From Corynebacterium marinum DSM 44953 (GTDB lineage Bacteria; Actinomycetota; Actinomycetes; Mycobacteriales; Mycobacteriaceae), in assembly GCF_000835165.1 (NCBI RefSeq), contig NZ_CP007790.1:1860001-1924000 (forward strand): a stretch of 64,000 bases of DNA, written 5' to 3'. Position 1 is the stretch's first letter. The number at the start of each line of letters is the position of its first letter. Of the stretch, positions 60,872 through 64,000 are shown one piece after another. A program made the translations under genes and the position numbers. The notes beneath the pieces are model-generated. The model was given only the letters and a program-made list of their open reading frames with translations. It made no database searches and was not told the DNA's origin.

Positions 60872-62755
60872 TTGAACTCTCTAGCACGTATCCTCCGGAG
60901 CGCCTCCGCCCTGTGGCCGTACTACCTCGGCGTGGTGCTCATCTCCACGGCCGCCGCCGCACTCGGGCTGGTCTCGCCCTTCATCCTGCGCGAGGCCACC
61001 AACACGATCGTGGCCACCCTGCAGGGCGACAACACCGTCGCCGACGTGACCACCACCCTGCTGCTGCTGGCGGTCGGCCTGCTGGTCGCCGACCTGGCGA
61101 ACACCGTCATGCACAACATCGGCGGCTACATCGGCGACGTCATGGCCATGCGGATGCGGCAGATCCTGTCGACCCGCTACTACGCGAAGCTGCTGGCGCT
61201 GCCGCAGCGGTATTTCGACAACCAGGTCACCGGAACCGTCATCGCCCGGCTGGACCGTTCCATCACCTCGATCACGCAGTTCCTGCAGTCCTTCTCCAAC
61301 AGCTTCTTCCCCATGCTGATCCAGGTGGTCGCGGTCCTGGCGATCACCGCCTGGTACTACTGGCCGTTGACGGTCCTGCTGGCCCTGCTCTTCCCCATCT
61401 ACATGTGGCTGACCACGCTGACCTCAAAGCGCTGGCAGAAGCTGGAGGGGCAGAAGAACGAGCAGATCGACGTGGCCAACGGCCGTTTCGCCGAGGTCAT
61501 CGGCCAGGTGAAGGTGGTCAAGTCCTTCGTCTCCGAGGTGCGCGAACTCAACGACTTCGGCACACGCTACGGCCGGACGGTGGAGATCACCCGGCCGCAG
61601 TCCCGCTGGTGGCACACGATGGACACCGCCCGCGGCGCGGCGCTCAACGTCATCTTCTTCGGCATCTACCTGGTGCTGTTCTTCCGCACCATCAACGGCT
61701 ATTTCACGCTCGGCGACATGGTCATGCTCATCCAGCTGGTGAACATGGCCAAGCAGCCGGTGTTCATGATGAGCTGGATCGTCGACGCCGCGCAGCGCGC
61801 CATCGCCGGATCGAAGGACTACTTCAAGGTCATGGAGGAGGAGTTCGAGCCCACCGCCAACGCCGGGCTCGTGGCCGCCACCGAGGCCTCCGGCGTACCG
61901 GTGCTCGACCTCACCCCGACCTCGCCGGTCGTCCCGGTCCCGGGCTCCCCGGTCATCGAGTTCGACGGCGTGTCCTTTGAGTACCTCCCCGGCGAACCTG
62001 TCATCCGCGACGTCACTTTCCAGGCGGCGGAGGGCGAGACCATCGCCCTGGTCGGCGAGTCCGGCGGAGGCAAGTCCACCCTGGTCAACCTGCTGCTCGG
62101 CCTGTACCGCGTGTCCGACGGTCACCTGCGGGTGTGCGGCCGCGACGTCACCGACCTGTCCGCCGCGGAGTTGCGCGCCAGCGTGGGCGTGGTGTTCCAG
62201 GAGGCGTCGCTGTTCTCCGGCACCATCCGCGAGAACATCGCCTACGGCCGCCCCGACGCCACCGACGAGGAGGTGTTCGAGGTCGCCCGCCGCGCCAACG
62301 CGCACGACTTCATCGTCCGCTTCCCCCAGGGTTACGACACCGTCATCGGCGAGCGAGGGCTGCGCCTGTCGGGCGGCCAGAAGCAGCGCGTCGCCGTCGC
62401 GCGCGCCATGCTCAAAGACGCGCCGGTGCTGCTTCTCGACGAAGCCACCTCCGCCCTCGACACCAAGTCCGAGCGCGCTGTCCAGGCGGGCCTGGACGAG
62501 CTGATGAAGAACCGCACGACGGTGATCATCGCGCACCGGCTGTCGACGATCGCGGGCGTCGACAAGATCATCACCCTGCACGAGGGCGTCGTCGACGAGA
62601 TCGGCTCCCCCGACGAGCTCGCCGCCTCCGGGGGCATCTACGCGGAACTCCTCCAGCTCACCGCATCCTCCTCGGCGGCCGACCGGGCGCGCCTGAAGAG
62701 GTACGGGTTCGTCGTCGACGGTGCCGGGGAGCAGGAGGAGTCCGAACAGGACTAA
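60872..62755 (+). CDS. ABC exporter, fused membrane and ATPase domains
   Basis: The 627-residue half-transporter would act as a dimer. Six membrane spans fill residues 15-310. The nucleotide-binding domain has Walker A GESGGGKST, signature LSGGQKQR, Walker B VLLLDEATSALD and the H-loop IIAHRLST. The substrate (lipid, peptide or drug) is unknown. The start is a TTG at 60872, with GGAAAG about 10 bases upstream; no ATG fits. It is followed within 10 bases by the C-S lyase gene. Confidence 0.92.
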   Translation: MNSLARILRSASALWPYYLGVVLISTAAAALGLVSPFILREATNTIVATLQGDNTVADVTTTLLLLAVGLLVADLANTVMHNIGGYIGDVMAMRMRQILSTRYYAKLLALPQRYFDNQVTGTVIARLDRSITSITQFLQSFSNSFFPMLIQVVAVLAITAWYYWPLTVLLALLFPIYMWLTTLTSKRWQKLEGQKNEQIDVANGRFAEVIGQVKVVKSFVSEVRELNDFGTRYGRTVEITRPQSRWWHTMDTARGAALNVIFFGIYLVLFFRTINGYFTLGDMVMLIQLVNMAKQPVFMMSWIVDAAQRAIAGSKDYFKVMEEEFEPTANAGLVAATEASGVPVLDLTPTSPVVPVPGSPVIEFDGVSFEYLPGEPVIRDVTFQAAEGETIALVGESGGGKSTLVNLLLGLYRVSDGHLRVCGRDVTDLSAAELRASVGVVFQEASLFSGTIRENIAYGRPDATDEEVFEVARRANAHDFIVRFPQGYDTVIGERGLRLSGGQKQRVAVARAMLKDAPVLLLDEATSALDTKSERAVQAGLDELMKNRTTVIIAHRLSTIAGVDKIITLHEGVVDEIGSPDELAASGGIYAELLQLTASSSAADRARLKRYGFVVDGAGEQEESEQD

Positions 62756-62765
62756 CGTGGTCGCC

Positions 62766-63905
62766 ATGCAGTTTCCCACCCTCGATCAGCTCAAAGACCG
62801 CCGCACCCGTAAATGGACCGTCTACGGGGACGACGTCCTGCCCCTGTGGATCGCGGAAAGCGACTTCTTCACCTGCGCCCCCGTGAAGCAGGCGATCATG
62901 GACGCCATCGAGCGCGAGTCCTTCGGCTACACCCCCGCCACCTCCGACCTGCCCGAGGCGTTGGCCGACTTCTACGGCGAGCGCTACGGCTGGCGGCCCG
63001 ACCCACAGATGGTGGTCGCGGTGCCGGATGTGGTCCGCGGCCTCGCGCTGGCCATCGAACACATGACCCGCCCCGACTCGGCGGTGGTCGTGCCGGTGCC
63101 CGCGTACCCGCCCTTCCTGGAGCTGCCGGAGACCGTGCGCCGCGAGCTCGTGCCCGTCGACGCCTACGGGGGCATCGACCTCGGCGACGTCGAGAAGGCT
63201 TTCGCCGCTGGCGCCGGCTCCATCCTCCTGTGCTCGCCGAACAACCCCCTGGGCTACACGCTCTCCCGCGAGTACCTGGTCGAGCTGTGCGACCTGGCCG
63301 AGCGTTACGACGCCCGCGTCCTCGTCGACGAGATCCACGCCCCCCTCGTCTTCGACGGGCAGCACGTCGTGGCCGCGGGCGTCAGCGACGCCGCCGCCCG
63401 GGTGTGCATCACCGTCACCGCCACCTCCAAGGCGTGGAACATCGCCGGCCTGAAGTGCGCGCAGATGTTCTTCACCAACCCGGAGGACCTGGACGTGTGG
63501 AACCGGATGACCGGCGTGGCCAAGGACGGCGTCTCCACCCTCGGCATCTGGGCCGCCATCGCCTGCTACCGCGAGGGCGGGGACTTCCTCGACCGGCAGG
63601 TCGACTACCTGCGCGCCAACCGCGACTGGCTGGTCGCCGAGCTGCCCGAGCGCGTGCCCGGCCTGAAGGTGAGCAACCCGGAGGCCACCTACCTGATGTG
63701 GCTGGACTTCTCCGGCACCGCCATCGGGCACCTCGAGCGCCCCGCCATCTGGCTGCGCGAGAACGCCAAGGTGGCCTTCAACGACGGGCTGCACTTCGGC
63801 CCCGGCGGCCTGCACCACGCCCGGTTGAACTTCGGCACCTCCCGGGAGATCCTCGAGGAGGCCTGCGACCGCCTGGAGAAGGCCTTCACGGGTGTGGCGG
63901 GCTGA
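62766..63905 (+). CDS. aecD: PLP-dependent C-S lyase / aminotransferase (PatB/MalY/AecD type)
   Basis: A fold-type I PLP enzyme of 379 residues. Seen: PLWIAESDFFTCAPV at the N-terminus (MalY/PatB hallmark), SPNNPLGYTLS, DEIHAPLVF and the PLP Lys in TATSKAWNIAGLKCA. It cleaves cystathionine or similar C-S bonds to a thiol, pyruvate and ammonia. In C. glutamicum, from memory, aecD sits at this place before brnQ. ATG at 62766 is 10 bases after the ABC gene, so they form an operon. Confidence 0.9.
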   Translation: MQFPTLDQLKDRRTRKWTVYGDDVLPLWIAESDFFTCAPVKQAIMDAIERESFGYTPATSDLPEALADFYGERYGWRPDPQMVVAVPDVVRGLALAIEHMTRPDSAVVVPVPAYPPFLELPETVRRELVPVDAYGGIDLGDVEKAFAAGAGSILLCSPNNPLGYTLSREYLVELCDLAERYDARVLVDEIHAPLVFDGQHVVAAGVSDAAARVCITVTATSKAWNIAGLKCAQMFFTNPEDLDVWNRMTGVAKDGVSTLGIWAAIACYREGGDFLDRQVDYLRANRDWLVAELPERVPGLKVSNPEATYLMWLDFSGTAIGHLERPAIWLRENAKVAFNDGLHFGPGGLHHARLNFGTSREILEEACDRLEKAFTGVAG

Positions 63906-63977
63906 GAAGCGCGGGATCGCCCTCCGCTGTCCTGCGGCGCCCTGCACCGTCCCGGTCAATTCCCTACCCTGGGATCC

Positions 63978-64000
63978 ATGACCGATGACCGACACGACGA
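63978..64000 (+). CDS. Start of a further gene, cut by the window end
   Basis: An ATG at 63978 follows a TACCCT -10 box (63965-63970) by 7 bases, the same leaderless layout seen before dnaG. Only seven codons are visible, so no product can be named. By gene order in C. glutamicum a branched-chain amino-acid carrier might follow, but the sequence here cannot confirm that. Confidence 0.3.

Noticed and set aside
62658..63995. Minus-strand frame of about 445 codons across the C-S lyase gene
   Set aside because: It is antisense to a clear PLP enzyme with intact motifs and shows only composition-driven openness.

Overview
The window reads as a chromosomal segment of a high-GC actinobacterium, almost certainly a Corynebacterium. 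The order dnaG - dgt - glyS - arsR - zur - uppS - recO - era - pdxY - CBS/hemolysin - ybeY - phoH - rsmE - dnaJ - hrcA - hemW - fadD-like - malQ - M3 peptidase - idi - PatB/AecD-type lyase is, from memory, that of the C. glutamicum group. I cannot name the species from sequence alone. No rRNA, tRNA or CRISPR array was seen.

Layout. 1-3.85 kb is a pile-up of insertion sequences: an intact IS21-family istA/istB pair whose left tip lies outside the window, inserted into an older IS21 remnant, followed by a beheaded IS5-type transposase. 3.9-16.4 kb (minus strand) is an exopolysaccharide/glycan locus transcribed away from dnaG: BY-kinase/chain-length protein, low-molecular-weight tyrosine phosphatase, a membrane protein with four Asp-boxes, then a PglF/PglE/PglC/PglD-like set (dehydratase, aminotransferase, phosphoglycosyl transferase, acetyltransferase) that could make and transfer a bacillosamine-type sugar, two GT4 glycosyltransferases, a Wzy-like polymerase and a Wzx-like flippase. 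By eye its distal half (3.9-10 kb) is much more AT-rich than the rest, suggesting acquired sequence. 16.8-35 kb holds dnaG, a secreted RNase Sa-like protein, a secreted small protein, an MFS/ArsR pair, a pRiA4b ORF-3 domain protein, dgt, a YdcF protein, a TPM-domain protein, a lipase-like protein, glyS, ArsR, Zur, an MbfA-like transporter and uppS. 35-47 kb is a dense housekeeping run (recO, era, pdxY, CBS protein, ybeY, phoH, rsmE, dnaJ, hrcA, hemW), interrupted by two AbiEi/DUF559-like genes. 47-64 kb has an acyl-CoA ligase, malQ, an M3 peptidase with two small membrane proteins, an esterase, a degenerate maltokinase-like protein, idi, an ESX-substrate-like protein with a DUF3558-type lipoprotein, another lipoprotein, an ABC exporter and a PatB/AecD-type C-S lyase.

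The most unusual signal is a family of about 100-bp nested inverted repeats (copies near 21.8, 23.5, 36.9, 38.1 and 52.1 kb, plus two divergent copies near 22.0 and 46.0 kb). The five main copies share one architecture and one orientation. Two pairs closely bracket single accessory genes (pRiA4b-domain protein; DUF559-like protein), like cargo between recombination sites. Other points: era appears to start with ATC, DnaG has lost most of its zinc ligands, the RNase Sa-like protein lacks the catalytic Glu, and the maltokinase-like protein lacks both catalytic Asp residues.
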